Assembly: GCF_004103755.1 (NCBI RefSeq)
Contig: NZ_CP035283.1
Span: forward strand, 2,480,001-2,544,000
Direction: 5' to 3'
DNA: 64,000 bases
Source of the DNA: Caproiciproducens sp. NJN-50
GTDB lineage: Bacteria > Bacillota > Clostridia > Oscillospirales > Acutalibacteraceae
In this document: positions 39,739-49,243 of the stretch, one piece after another
How positions within the stretch are numbered: the first letter of the stretch is position 1
Layout of the letters: each line of letters starts with the position of its first letter
Position numbers and translations under genes: made by a program
The notes under the pieces: model-generated
Databases searched by the model: none
What the model saw: the letters and a program-made list of their open reading frames with translations, nothing else
What the model was told of the DNA's origin: nothing

Positions 39739-40236
39739 TCACTTTACCGCATTCTCCCCAAAAACAGCGGTGTCGATCAGGCAGACCGCCTGGGCGGCAA
39801 TCCCCTCTCCTGCGCCGGTAAAGCCCAGACGCTCCTCCGTCGTCGCCTTTACGCTGACGCGGTCTGCGGGGATTTTGCACGCCCCGGCGATCCTCTCGCG
39901 CATCCGCTGAATGTAAGGGCTCAGCTTGGGAGCCTGGGCAATCACAGTGGAATCGATACTGAGAACGGCATACCCTTTTTCTCCCAAGAGATCGGAAACT
40001 TTCCGAAGAAGCCCTATGCTGTCCGCCCCCCGGAAAGAAGGGTCGCTGTCCGGAAACAGCGCTCCGATATCCCCAAGCGCCGCCGCCCCCAGCAGCGCGT
40101 CCATCACGGCGTGCGCCAGAACATCCGCGTCGGAATGTCCGAGAAGCCCCTTTTCACAGGGAATTTCAACTCCGCCCAGAATCAGCCGGCGCCCCGGCGC
40201 AAGGCGGTGAACGTCGTATCCCTGCCCAACTCTCAT
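39739..40236 (-). CDS. ispF: 2-C-methyl-D-erythritol 2,4-cyclodiphosphate synthase
   Basis: The 165-residue enzyme has RVGQGYDVHRL with metal ligands D8 and H10, GHSDADVLAHAVMDALLGA with H42, and GDIGALFPDSDP. The C-terminus holds KATTEERLGFTGAGEGIAAQ. It makes the cyclic diphosphate of the MEP isoprenoid pathway. It overlaps ispD by four bases. The length is normal. Confidence 0.95.
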   Translation of the reverse strand: MRVGQGYDVHRLAPGRRLILGGVEIPCEKGLLGHSDADVLAHAVMDALLGAAALGDIGALFPDSDPSFRGADSIGLLRKVSDLLGEKGYAVLSIDSTVIAQAPKLSPYIQRMRERIAGACKIPADRVSVKATTEERLGFTGAGEGIAAQAVCLIDTAVFGENAVK

Positions 40237-40949
40237 GAAAGGCCCTCCCTTTTTTTCAGGATTGCTTCCGCAATGACGAGATCCTCCGGCGTGGTCAGCT
40301 TGATATTCTCATAGCTTCCCCGGCACAGATGGACCCTGACCCCGATCCGTTCAACCAGCTGGCAGTCGTCGGTATAGTCCTTTCCGTCCTCCCGGGCTTT
40401 TGAGAGCGCCCGCCGATAAAGATCCATGCGAAACGTCTGCGGCGTCTGCACCGTCCAAAGTCCTTCCCGATCCGGCGTGGAGAGGACCCGCTGCCCGGAA
40501 TCGATCCGCTTGACGGTATCCTTCAGAGGCGTCCCCAGAGCCGACGCGCCGGTTTTGAAAGCGTCCCTTACGCACAGATCAATTTCCTCCGGCGTCACAA
40601 GCGGCCTTGCGCCGTCATGGACGGCAAGATATCCGGCGTCCCGCGGAAGCGCTTCGACCCCCGCGAAAACGGATTCCTGCCGCGAGGCCCCGCCGGGGAC
40701 GACCGCGGCTGCCTTTTGGATGCGGTATCGGCCGATACAGTCCCGCATCGCCCCAAGGTCCTCCTTGCGGCAGACGATGACGACCTGCCCAACCGCCCGC
40801 GCACCGTCAAACGCTCTCAGCGTGCGGACCACCGCCGGAACGCCCAAAACCGGAAGAAACTGTTTCGAAATGCCGCTTCCCATTCTGGCCGACCGGCCGG
40901 CGGCGGCAATCACTGCGCAGCATACATCCGCCGCTCGGTCAAAGTTCAT
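40233..40949 (-). CDS. ispD: 2-C-methyl-D-erythritol 4-phosphate cytidylyltransferase
   Basis: The 238-residue enzyme shows the nucleotidyltransferase loop VIAAAGRSARMGSGISKQFL with catalytic Arg and Lys. It also shows VPGGASRQESVFAGVEAL, VHDGARPLVTPEEID and the C-terminal TDDCQLVERIGVRVHLCRG. It activates MEP with CTP in isoprenoid synthesis, directly before IspF in the same operon (ATGA overlap). ispF is followed after 58 bases by the DUF3343-desulfurase pair. Confidence 0.95.
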   Translation of the reverse strand: MNFDRAADVCCAVIAAAGRSARMGSGISKQFLPVLGVPAVVRTLRAFDGARAVGQVVIVCRKEDLGAMRDCIGRYRIQKAAAVVPGGASRQESVFAGVEALPRDAGYLAVHDGARPLVTPEEIDLCVRDAFKTGASALGTPLKDTVKRIDSGQRVLSTPDREGLWTVQTPQTFRMDLYRRALSKAREDGKDYTDDCQLVERIGVRVHLCRGSYENIKLTTPEDLVIAEAILKKREGLS

Positions 40950-41089
40950 TGCATTCCCTCCAAAAAATGTCTTCCGTCATCAGTAATTTTCTCCGTCGGC
41001 GCCGAGGGCGTCTCCGAGCGAATCCGGTTGAAAATCGATGAATAACGGCGTATGATTATGATAATAAAAAATGGAATGGTGGAATCCAT

Positions 41090-41569
41090 ATGGGCGAAAT
41101 CAAAGCAAAACATGTCTCAGATTCGGAAACAGAGCAGATACAGCCTGTGTTTTACTCCAATTTAAATTTGCAGCAGCGCCTGTTCGGCGGGGAGCTCGTC
41201 TCGTGGATCGACGTGGTGGCCGGCGCCGTCGCCCGCAGGCATTCCTCGAGCAACGCGACCACTGCGGCGATCGATAACCTGCAGTTCAAGCTGCCGGTTG
41301 TCGCCAACAGCGTCGTGGTACTGCATGGGAAAATGACCTATGTTGGACGCACTTCGATGGAAGTCCGTGTGGACAGTTACGTGGAGGAGCTTTCCGGCGA
41401 GCGAAAGCTGGTCAATACCGCCTACCTGGTGCTTGTGGCCCTGAGCGAGGACGGGAAGCCGATTCCCGTTCCCAGGCTGATTTGCGATACCCCGGAAGAA
41501 AAGGCGGAATGGGAAGCCGGCGAAAAGCGCCACGCTTTAAGAATTCAACGCAGACAGGAATCTTTCTGA
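41090..41569 (+). CDS. Acyl-CoA thioesterase (hotdog fold, YciA/YkhA-like)
   Basis: The 159-residue protein has the HotDog ACOT features: NLQQRLFGGELVSWIDVVAG (helix with the catalytic Asp/Glu region), RRHSSSNATTAAIDNLQF and a C-terminal Lys/Arg-rich tail. YciA/YkhA-type enzymes hydrolyse short- to medium-chain acyl-CoAs. It is monocistronic and divergent from ispD, with a terminator directly after. The ribosome site is weak (GGTGGA). Confidence 0.88.
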   Translation: MGEIKAKHVSDSETEQIQPVFYSNLNLQQRLFGGELVSWIDVVAGAVARRHSSSNATTAAIDNLQFKLPVVANSVVVLHGKMTYVGRTSMEVRVDSYVEELSGERKLVNTAYLVLVALSEDGKPIPVPRLICDTPEEKAEWEAGEKRHALRIQRRQESF

Positions 41570-41572
41570 AAA

Positions 41573-41594
41573 ACGCCCCGGAAATCCGGGGCGT
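41573..41594. terminator. Bidirectional terminator
   Basis: ACGCCCCGG (41573-41581) pairs with CCGGGGCGT (41586-41594), with a 4-base loop. The minus-strand exit is TTTTCAG. It sits between the convergent thioesterase and sigma-factor genes. Confidence 0.75.
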
Positions 41595-41633
41595 CTCGCT
41601 TCTTCTTACCCGCCAAACAGCGGACCCGAAAAC

Positions 41634-42227
41634 TCAGATGCGGTTTTTGAGCTTCATCCGGGCGCGTTGCAGAGCATTATCCGCCGCTTTGGGCGTGATG
41701 GACAGCTTTCCGGCGATCTCGGAGTAACTGTACCCGCCCAAATACAGCCGAAGCACGCGAAGCTCCCGTTCCGACAGGGCGGACCGGATTTTCTCCCACA
41801 TCTGGCCGACGCCTTCACTGCTCGCAAGCAGGGTCTCCGGGTCCCATCCCCCGGATTGCAGCTCCAGCCCCGGACGCTCACTGTCGCTGAGAGACACAAA
41901 GTCGCTCAGCGGTTTATTTTTCCTGCTCAGGGCGGAGCGGTAGGCCATAATCATGCGGTTCGCGATGCAGGTGCCCGCATAAGTCTTAAAGGCGGCGCCG
42001 CCTGAAGAATTGTAAGCGCGCGCCGCGTTGAAAAGACCGACCAGCCCCTCCTGGCAGAGGTCGTCCGTTTCCAACTGGGCGGAATGAAACGGCGCCGCCT
42101 TATAGCGAATCAGCGGGATATACCGCGCCGTCAGTTCGGCGAAGGCGTCGGAATCGCCGTCTTTTACAAGCGCGGCCAGCTGGCTGTCCGTAAAACCGGC
42201 AAGCCGTGTACGGTTTGGAACTGACAA
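41634..42227 (-). CDS. Sigma-70 family sigma factor (SigH-like)
   Basis: The protein is about 197 residues. TTG 42227 is favoured by GAGGTG six bases upstream; GTG 42248 is the alternative. Region 2 reads DDLCQEGLVGLFNAARAYNS and FKTYAGTCIANRMIMAYRSA, and region 4 reads LSERELRVLRLYLGGYSYSE, IAGKLSITPKAADNALQRA. The arrangement resembles the sporulation sigma factor SigH and its paralogues in Clostridia. It is monocistronic and divergent from yifB. Its regulon is not visible in the window. Confidence 0.8.
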   Translation of the reverse strand: MSVPNRTRLAGFTDSQLAALVKDGDSDAFAELTARYIPLIRYKAAPFHSAQLETDDLCQEGLVGLFNAARAYNSSGGAAFKTYAGTCIANRMIMAYRSALSRKNKPLSDFVSLSDSERPGLELQSGGWDPETLLASSEGVGQMWEKIRSALSERELRVLRLYLGGYSYSEIAGKLSITPKAADNALQRARMKLKNRI

Positions 42228-42387
42228 GGCAAACACCTCATGACACACTTTCCTGCAGTTTCATCATACCTTACATCCGTCAAGAAGTCAATGGAATTCT
42301 CCCGATCCGCCTTTCCCAAAAGGAATTCCATTGCGGATTTAAGTCGAAAAGAGTATAATAAATATATTATGATCTGGGGGAATGGGA

Positions 42388-43920
42388 ATGGTATCACATT
42401 TATACGGCATGGGTCTTTACGGCATGGATGCATTCCCCGTGGAAGTGGAGGCGGACCTCTCCTCCGGGCTCCCTTCGTTTGAGGTGGTCGGGCTTCCGGA
42501 CACTGCGGTGAAGGAATCCCGCGACCGTGTCAGATCCGCGATGAAAAACTGCGGCTTCGACTTTCCGGTCAGCAAAATCACCGTGAATCTGGCTCCGGCC
42601 GACAAGCGGAAGGAAGGGCCGATTTACGATCTGCCGCTGCTGATCGCCCTGATGAAGGCCAGCGGGCAGCTGGACGCGGACCTTGATGGGAGCGTCTTTA
42701 TCGGCGAGCTTTCCCTGACGGGCGAACTGAGGCCGGTGCGCGGGATTTTGCCGATGGCGATCCGCGCGCGGGAAGAGGGCTTCCGCCGATTTTTCGTGCC
42801 AAAGGAAAACGCCGCGGAGGGCGCGGTGGTCCGCGGGATCGAAATCTATCCCGTGGAGGACCTTCCCGGACTTCTGGGGCATCTGAACGGCGGCGGACAG
42901 ATCGTTCCGGCCAAGCCCGCCGAGCCGGGGCCCGGCGGTATGCCGGACTGCCCCGACTTCGCCGACGTCTGCGGCCAGGCGGAAGCCAAGCGCGCACTGG
43001 AGATCGCCGCCGCCGGCGGGCATAACGCGCTGCTGATCGGGCCGCCCGGCTCCGGAAAGAGCATGCTGGCACGGCGCATTCCATCCATCCTTCCCGAAAT
43101 GACATTCGAGGAGACCATTGAAACAACGAAAATCCACTCCATTGCCGGGATCCTTCCTCCCGGCGTCTCATTGGTGCGCACGCGGCCGTTCCGCTCTCCC
43201 CACCACACCGTTTCCCCCGCCGGGCTTTCGGGCGGAGGCAGTATTCCCCGCCCGGGGGAAATCTCTCTGGCCCATAACGGCGTGCTTTTTCTGGACGAGC
43301 TTCCCGAATTTTCACGCAGTTCGATGGAAGTTCTGCGCCAGCCGATTGAAAACGGAGCCGTCACGATCTCCCGGGTCGGCGGCACGGTCAGCTACCCTTG
43401 TTCCGTGATGTTTGTCGCGGCCATGAATCCCTGTCCCTGCGGATATTTCGGGCACCCGACGCGGCGCTGCACCTGCTCGCCCCAGGCGGTTTCGCACTAC
43501 CTGTCGCGGGTTTCCGGCCCTCTCCTCGACCGGCTCGACCTTCACATCGAGGTGCCGCCCGTCGACTTCGAGCAGCTGGACACACACGGCAAAGAGGAAA
43601 GCTCCGAGTCCATCCGGCGCAGGGTCAACGCCGCCCGCCGGATTCAGAACGAGCGGTTCCGCGGAACGGGCGTCTCCTGCAACGCGAGAATCCGGACCGA
43701 CCGGCTGCACGAATTCTGCCGGCTGAGCGAATCCGGGCGCGCCCTTTTAAAAAAGGCGTTCGACCGGCTGGGGCTTTCCGCGCGCGCCTATGACAGGATC
43801 CTGAAAGTGTGCCGCACCATCGCCGATCTGGACGGGAGCGAAACCATTGAGCCCGCACATGTCGCGGAAGCGGTGCAGTACCGCAGTCTGGACCGCAAAT
43901 ACTGGCTCAAGGAACTGTGA
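42388..43920 (+). CDS. comM: YifB/ComM-family Mg-chelatase-like AAA+ ATPase
   Basis: The protein is about 510 residues from ATG 42388, six bases after GGGGGA. The N-terminal Lon-protease-like fold domain (about 1-165) has GLPSFEVVGLPDTAVKESR. The AAA+ domain has Walker A GPPGSGKS (218-225), Walker B GVLFLDELPEF, and MNPCPCGYFG, the zinc-binding Cys motif of the family. ComM helicases promote branch migration during natural transformation. It is monocistronic between the sigma factor and a strong terminator. Confidence 0.93.
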   Translation: MVSHLYGMGLYGMDAFPVEVEADLSSGLPSFEVVGLPDTAVKESRDRVRSAMKNCGFDFPVSKITVNLAPADKRKEGPIYDLPLLIALMKASGQLDADLDGSVFIGELSLTGELRPVRGILPMAIRAREEGFRRFFVPKENAAEGAVVRGIEIYPVEDLPGLLGHLNGGGQIVPAKPAEPGPGGMPDCPDFADVCGQAEAKRALEIAAAGGHNALLIGPPGSGKSMLARRIPSILPEMTFEETIETTKIHSIAGILPPGVSLVRTRPFRSPHHTVSPAGLSGGGSIPRPGEISLAHNGVLFLDELPEFSRSSMEVLRQPIENGAVTISRVGGTVSYPCSVMFVAAMNPCPCGYFGHPTRRCTCSPQAVSHYLSRVSGPLLDRLDLHIEVPPVDFEQLDTHGKEESSESIRRRVNAARRIQNERFRGTGVSCNARIRTDRLHEFCRLSESGRALLKKAFDRLGLSARAYDRILKVCRTIADLDGSETIEPAHVAEAVQYRSLDRKYWLKEL

Positions 43921-43923
43921 GCA

Positions 43924-43965
43924 AAAAGGGTCCGCAGAATGCTTTTACATTCTGCGGACCCTTTT
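43924..43965. terminator. Strong bidirectional terminator
   Basis: A perfect 18-bp inverted repeat (43924-43941 with 43948-43965) has A-rich and T-rich flanks on both sides, between the convergent yifB and lysozyme-like genes. Confidence 0.92.
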
Positions 43966-43992
43966 ATCGTTATGCAGACTTTTTATTCGCGT

Positions 43993-46482
43993 TTACTGCA
44001 GCGACGAAGCCGCGCTCGGATAGCCGTACCCGTACTTGTTGTAACGCAGCGCGTCATAATCCCCGTAATTATAAACGTTTGCTTCCCCGAGGCGCCGATA
44101 AAACAGGCCCGTGTAGAACTTGCCGCCCGCCTGGTTCCAGCGGATCAGCTCCGTGCCGAAGGCGTAGGCATTCGTATAATTCAGGTCGTGAACAAGCTGG
44201 CCGGAGCACGCCAAACTCACATAGCCGGCGTTCACCCAGCCGGTCGTTCCGTCCGCCAGCTTTACCTTGTACCATCCGTCCTTTTTGTCGGAGAAATCTC
44301 CGCCTGTCACGGTGACAGCCGTTCCCGCCGCCACCGACCCGGTCTGAGCGGACAGCATCCCGCTGTTGCTCCTCACCTGCGTATCCAGCGCGACGGTCGC
44401 ATCATAAGTGGTCCCGGAAGAGAAATCCGGCGGCCTGACCGCATTTTTCATAATCTTGATAAAATCCATTTCCGTCGAGCTGTTGAAATATCCCGAGCCA
44501 ACGTTATAGGCAAAGCTGATCAGGCAGTCCGCCTGATACTGGTCCATCAGAAAGCCGTTGTTTTTAATCATCTTGTTCAGTTCCGACGTATAGGAGGAAC
44601 TGTTGATCTTATTTACCATCATGGACCAGGCCTCGGTCGCGCTGACCCCGTTGTAGAATTCGGCGTTCGCCCCCAGCGTACAGCCATAGCCGATCGTGGG
44701 GACCTGGCTTGAGGACATCGTATCCGTGTAGACGCAGGAAACGTATCCCTCCCATTTGGAAATCAACCGGATCATCTCGTCGCTGACGCGGCGCTGTTCG
44801 GAAGTCGTCACGGACCGGTCGCTCTGCGTGGCGACATAAGCGCTGGTGGTAAAGCCGGTGCTGCTGTAAGCCCCGCCGGATCTGGATTTCGCAAGGACCG
44901 TGTAATTGCCCGGGCTGTTAAAGGAAGCAGCCGCCTTCCAGACCTTGGTCGTTACCCCGTTCGTCGTTTCCGCCGTGCTGCTTTCCGCAGTCGCCGTAAC
45001 CGTCTTTCCGTCCGGGCCGGTCACGACAAATTGCACTCCGTCGCGGCTGTTGTCCGTAATTGCCGTCAGCGCCACGCTCTCCCCCGGCGAGGCGATATTC
45101 GGAGAAGCGTAAGCCGTGCGGACAGGCTCCGCGTCGGAAACCGTCACGCTGCAGACCGCCGTCGAGGAACCGGATTTCGCGGTGATCGCCGCGCTGCCCG
45201 TTGCAACGGCGGTGACATACCCGTTTACGACCGTTGCAACGGAAGCGTTGCTGCTCGTCCAGGTGACGTCCGCGCCGCTCGGGTTGGTCGTCGCTTTCAG
45301 ATACAGCGTTTTCCCCTCCGGCACGGTCTGGCTTCCGGACGACAGGGACAGCGAGGAAGCCGACGTTCCTGTTCCCGTATTTGAACCGGCCCCTCCGCCC
45401 GTCGACGTCCCGTCTGAATAATGAATGCTCACATAATCGGCGCTGACGTAACCCGATTTTCCATCCGCCGTCTGCACTTTCACCCATCCGGAGGCCGGAG
45501 CGGCCAGCACCCGAAGGCTTGTGCCGTTGGCCAGATTAGCAAGGATCTTGCTTGCCGTATTCGGCTGTTCCCGCAGGCGCAGAACGTCGGCCGTCACGGA
45601 CGCGCCCGTAATGTTGGCCGCACCGGAGTCGGATGCGCCTGTGCCGGAATCACCCTGGCCGCCGTTCCCCCCCGATGACGCGGAGGAAGAGCTTTGGGGG
45701 GAAGAGGATGACGAGGAAGACCCGGTGCCCGCGCCGGTATTCGCACCCCCCGAAATAGTCAGATACTTGCGGCTGCACCAGCCCTCCTTGCCGCTCTGTG
45801 TGCGGACCTGCACCCACTCAGAATTGGAATTGTTCAGGACGGTCACGGCAGCGCCCTTGCTCATGGTGAGCAGCACTTTGTTGCTCATTCCCGCCCCCGA
45901 ACGCAGATTCAGATAGTCGGTGGTCTTCGCCGTCGCGGAAGAGGAAGACGAACCGGCCGAGGAAGCCGGGGCCGAGGAAGCCGAAACAGTCAGATACGCC
46001 CGGCTGCACCAGCCCTCCGTACCGCTTTTCGCGCGGACCTGCACCCAGTTGGGGCTGGAATTGTCCAGGACCGTCACCGAAGTCCCTTTTGAAAGCACCA
46101 AAAGGATTTTTCCGCTCAGGGAAGAACTCTGCCGAAGGTTCAGATTGTCCTTCGTTTGAGCAGTTGACGCGGAGGAAGAGGATGTCTGCCCGGAAGAGGA
46201 CGAAAAACTGAGGTACTGTTTGAAGCAATACCCCGATTTGCCGCTTGAGGTCTGGATTTTCGCCCACTGCGCGTCCGAATTGTCAAGGACGGATACCGAT
46301 ACATTTTTCGAAAGGGTCAGGATGACCTTTGTATTTGTTCCGACCCCCTCCCGCAGATTCAGATAGTCCGTCGTTGTCGCCGTCGCCGCGGCCCGGGCGG
46401 AAGCCGCCGGGAAAGATAATATCACGAGGCAGCCCGCGCAGAATGCGGAGACCGCCCTTTTTACACAACCTGTTTTTTTCAT
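43993..46482 (-). CDS. Secreted SH3/Big2/lysozyme-like cell-wall protein
   Basis: The protein is about 829 residues from ATG 46482, with GTGGAG eight bases before. A signal peptide (AVSAFCAGCLVILSFPAASARA) is followed by three bacterial SH3 domains (about 40-95, 112-168 and 190-246; each YLNLR...VLxNS...WVQVR). A Ser/Gly linker and a fourth SH3 (298-355) come next, then a Big2-type Ig-like domain (about 380-452) and another beta domain. A GH24-like muramidase domain follows (about 570-690; catalytic Glu581 in SKWEGY, TIGYG and AYNVGSG). A fifth SH3 (705-760) precedes a C-terminal module. The arrangement points to peptidoglycan hydrolysis. No holin or phage genes adjoin it. Confidence 0.85.
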   Translation of the reverse strand: MKKTGCVKRAVSAFCAGCLVILSFPAASARAAATATTTDYLNLREGVGTNTKVILTLSKNVSVSVLDNSDAQWAKIQTSSGKSGYCFKQYLSFSSSSGQTSSSSASTAQTKDNLNLRQSSSLSGKILLVLSKGTSVTVLDNSSPNWVQVRAKSGTEGWCSRAYLTVSASSAPASSAGSSSSSATAKTTDYLNLRSGAGMSNKVLLTMSKGAAVTVLNNSNSEWVQVRTQSGKEGWCSRKYLTISGGANTGAGTGSSSSSSSPQSSSSASSGGNGGQGDSGTGASDSGAANITGASVTADVLRLREQPNTASKILANLANGTSLRVLAAPASGWVKVQTADGKSGYVSADYVSIHYSDGTSTGGGAGSNTGTGTSASSLSLSSGSQTVPEGKTLYLKATTNPSGADVTWTSSNASVATVVNGYVTAVATGSAAITAKSGSSTAVCSVTVSDAEPVRTAYASPNIASPGESVALTAITDNSRDGVQFVVTGPDGKTVTATAESSTAETTNGVTTKVWKAAASFNSPGNYTVLAKSRSGGAYSSTGFTTSAYVATQSDRSVTTSEQRRVSDEMIRLISKWEGYVSCVYTDTMSSSQVPTIGYGCTLGANAEFYNGVSATEAWSMMVNKINSSSYTSELNKMIKNNGFLMDQYQADCLISFAYNVGSGYFNSSTEMDFIKIMKNAVRPPDFSSGTTYDATVALDTQVRSNSGMLSAQTGSVAAGTAVTVTGGDFSDKKDGWYKVKLADGTTGWVNAGYVSLACSGQLVHDLNYTNAYAFGTELIRWNQAGGKFYTGLFYRRLGEANVYNYGDYDALRYNKYGYGYPSAASSLQ

Positions 46483-46667
46483 TCGATTCACTCCACTGCC
46501 GGTCGTCGTTCACATAAAAATCCACTCTGCTGTCTTTTTACAGGCCCATAAGAACTGTAAATTCTGTTATGATTATAAACTAAAAAATGACAATTGGCAA
46601 CCTTACATTTCATCTTTCGCGCATTTTGATTTCCTGGAAAAGCTCCCGCCCATTTTCCCCCGATATC

Positions 46668-46700
46668 AAAAAGCGGTTCCCTCTCCGGGAACCGCTTTTT
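46668..46700. terminator. Terminator of the hgd operon
   Basis: AAAAAGCGGTTCCC (46668-46681) pairs perfectly with GGGAACCGCTTTTT (46687-46700), with a 5-base loop. It follows hgdB on the minus strand. Confidence 0.9.
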
Positions 46701-46740
46701 GTTTGAACGTATCGGGAAATCAGTCTCTTGGAATCAGATT

Positions 46741-47886
46741 TTAACTCAGAGCGTCGGCAAACGCCTGAATCGCAGTTCTCGCCTGGCCAAAATCACGCAT
46801 CTGATGATCGATCCCCAGACGGATGTGAGGAATCTTCTCCGCATCCAAAGCCTTCTTCAGGCAGGGATACTCCATCTCTTCGGGATCGCAGAACTGCTGC
46901 ATGAAAAGGACCAGGCCGTCGGCTTTGCGGTCCCTGCACAGTTGGGCGACATACTCCCCGCGGCGGTTCTTGTTCGAATACTGATCGTAAAGGAGCACGT
47001 CGTAATCCTGGTTTTTAAACTGGATCGCCAGCGCGTGGATCGGATCGGCATCGTCTTCGGGGCAATCGCAGCGGAAGGAACGCGTTTCATGCGCAACGTC
47101 GTCGGCGACAATCGCGCAATTGTTTTCATCGAGGATTTTCAAAAGCTCGGGGTTGTCGCAGATAATTCCGGAAGTAACGATTCTGACGCCCTTCCAGTCC
47201 GAATCGGAAAGCGCTCTCAGCTCTTCATTCAGAGCCTCCAGCTTGCCGGTGTATTCGTCCTTCCGCATGAAATAGGACGCCTTCAAAACGCCGCTTCTCA
47301 TCACTGCCGAAACGGCCTCCGGGTGCTCGCCCGCCAGCCGGACGAATTCGCGCCGGGCCGCGCGGGAACGGTTGTAAACCTTGATCGCGTTCAGGATGTC
47401 TTCGTCGGTCATTTTTCCGCCCGAGACCTCGTCCAGTTCCGCGCGCATCTTTTTGTAGCGGGATTCGGCGTATTTGACGCCGCATTCGGGAAAACGGTTC
47501 TGGGGATGCGCAAGGAAGATGACTTTCATCTTGTCCTTCATGGCGACCTTGATGTTCTGGGAATTGGGGCGGAGCGTATCGCAGCAGGTAGGGGTGATCA
47601 CGGCGTCAAGGCCGTCCAAAGTGCCGTCCAGAAGCATTTCAAGGTCGAGCTGGACCAGAGAGCAGTAGAAGCTCGCGCAATATTCCTTGGCTCGGGAGAT
47701 CGTCTTGGTATTGGAACCCCACATTCCCACGGGGAACATCCCGGCGGCAAAGACCAACTCTTCCGGGGCGAAGTAAGGCATGACGCCTACGGCTTTCACG
47801 CCCTTCGCCTTGTATCGGTCCAGCTGCGCCTTCGGGCTGTCGGCAATTTTTCTGAATTCCGCCAATCTTTCCGCAATCGCCATCAC
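46741..47886 (-). CDS. hgdB: 2-hydroxyglutaryl-CoA dehydratase subunit B
   Basis: The 381-residue protein is the beta subunit of the 2-hydroxyacyl-CoA dehydratase family (HgdB/FldC). It shows MPYFAPEELVFAAGMFPVGM, DAVITPTCCDTLRP, VIFLAHPQNR and a C-terminal LVLFMQQFCDPEEMEYP. Cys residues in TPTCCD and QQFCDPEE likely bind its [4Fe-4S] cluster. With HgdA it removes water from (R)-2-hydroxyglutaryl-CoA through a ketyl radical. The four-base overlap with hgdA and the neighbouring gct/gcd genes identify glutamate fermentation and not another 2-hydroxyacid. Confidence 0.9.
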   Translation of the reverse strand: MMAIAERLAEFRKIADSPKAQLDRYKAKGVKAVGVMPYFAPEELVFAAGMFPVGMWGSNTKTISRAKEYCASFYCSLVQLDLEMLLDGTLDGLDAVITPTCCDTLRPNSQNIKVAMKDKMKVIFLAHPQNRFPECGVKYAESRYKKMRAELDEVSGGKMTDEDILNAIKVYNRSRAARREFVRLAGEHPEAVSAVMRSGVLKASYFMRKDEYTGKLEALNEELRALSDSDWKGVRIVTSGIICDNPELLKILDENNCAIVADDVAHETRSFRCDCPEDDADPIHALAIQFKNQDYDVLLYDQYSNKNRRGEYVAQLCRDRKADGLVLFMQQFCDPEEMEYPCLKKALDAEKIPHIRLGIDHQMRDFGQARTAIQAFADALS

Positions 47887-49166
47887 TTGCCACTCTCCTT
47901 TTTCCTGTCTGCCTCTTCCATCGCCTCGGCGAGAGCTTGCACGCGGGTTTCATACTGGGCCGCGTTGAAGTTCCTGCCGTCGGCCTGATCGCCGTCGTAG
48001 CCGACAACCGGGATCCCGAGCTCATCCTGCCAGCGGCGCTGCATCTCGGGCATGTAGCCGGACCAGGCTTTACAGGCCCTGTTGTAATGGACAAGGGCCC
48101 CGTCCACCTTGTTGTCCCTGCACAGCTGCGAACGCCAGTCGACGCCCTTTTCGAGGCAGACACTGTTGGGGGCCACCGCATAGGAGCGCGCCATGCCGTC
48201 GACGTCGTTGAACCGGAACGCAAACGCGGGCGCGTACACGACGGCCGTAACGTTCAACCCGTGCTCTTTCAGAGGCTTGAACAGCTCGCGCAGATGCGGC
48301 CACGGCGGGATGCCCTCCATCATGATCCTGTGCTGCTCCGGGAAAGGAAGGGTGGATTTGCCGGATTTCAGGTTCTCCTCCAGCTCGGACGCCAGCAGTT
48401 CGAACGCTTCCGCCGTTTCCTTTTTCCCGCGGGCGGTGACGACGTCCGCCATGTGGTTGTACAGATCGAAGCCGGACATCGGCGAGGGCTTATACTGCAG
48501 GTAATTGCAGACCTTCAGCCACGCGTTCGCCGTGCGGTTCGAGTATCCGCATACCTGTTTGAATTTTTCTTCGTCAAACTTCCTGCCTGTCAGATCTTCC
48601 AGCTGCCCGATCGCAAGATCGAACTGGCCGCGGACATAAGCCACAAAGTCTTCGTCGACCTCAGGCTGGTTCGAATAGGGAATATCGACCATGATCAGCG
48701 GAATATTGTGGATCCGGGCCAGATTCTCATACCATTTCGTCATGCAGTTGCAGATATTGTTGCAGCAGAGGACAAAGTCGGGCATGGGCATCCGCCTTGC
48801 CTCGTTCGTCGTTTCATTCCCCATCGCATAGGCGAGATTGATCCGCGCATAAGAGCAGATGTCGGCGTCATAACCCGCGTCCTCGGCGATCGTGCAGAGG
48901 CGCCCGTCATCGTGATGCGCGGCGATTCCCGCGGCCTGATTCTCAGGGTAAACGACATTCAAATCGAAGGTTTCGGCAATTTCGCAGGGAAATTTGGACG
49001 AAGACCATCCGACGAGCTTCCCCGCCGCCTTCGCGTCGCGGGCCGCCTGATAAACATCATTGACGACTTTCTGCAAAGCCAAAACGCCGGGAGACTGTGT
49101 TTTTTTCTTCTTGACCGGAGCGGCAGCCGCCGTGACCGGCGCCTGATCCGTCTTCTTATCATCCAT
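47883..49166 (-). CDS. hgdA: 2-hydroxyglutaryl-CoA dehydratase subunit A
   Basis: This is an approximately 427-residue alpha subunit. An Ala/Lys-rich N-terminus (VTAAAAPVKKKK) is followed by the dehydratase domain with SSKFPCEIAETFDLN, VYPENQAAGIAA, FVLCCNNICNCMTKWYEN and ALVHYNRACKAWSGY, including Cys expected to ligate a [4Fe-4S] cluster. It forms the substrate-binding heterodimer with HgdB and is activated by HgdC. The gene starts at ATG 49166 after TAGGAGGAAAC. Longer upstream reading frames are not supported. The length is somewhat below the roughly 477 residues of the Acidaminococcus protein. Confidence 0.9.
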   Translation of the reverse strand: MDDKKTDQAPVTAAAAPVKKKKTQSPGVLALQKVVNDVYQAARDAKAAGKLVGWSSSKFPCEIAETFDLNVVYPENQAAGIAAHHDDGRLCTIAEDAGYDADICSYARINLAYAMGNETTNEARRMPMPDFVLCCNNICNCMTKWYENLARIHNIPLIMVDIPYSNQPEVDEDFVAYVRGQFDLAIGQLEDLTGRKFDEEKFKQVCGYSNRTANAWLKVCNYLQYKPSPMSGFDLYNHMADVVTARGKKETAEAFELLASELEENLKSGKSTLPFPEQHRIMMEGIPPWPHLRELFKPLKEHGLNVTAVVYAPAFAFRFNDVDGMARSYAVAPNSVCLEKGVDWRSQLCRDNKVDGALVHYNRACKAWSGYMPEMQRRWQDELGIPVVGYDGDQADGRNFNAAQYETRVQALAEAMEEADRKKESGK

Positions 49167-49243
49167 GAATCGTTTCCTCCTAACTGTTATTACGCAACTG
49201 ACAGCATCCTGCGAATGGTGCTCGTCTCTGAAGCCAAATGGGC

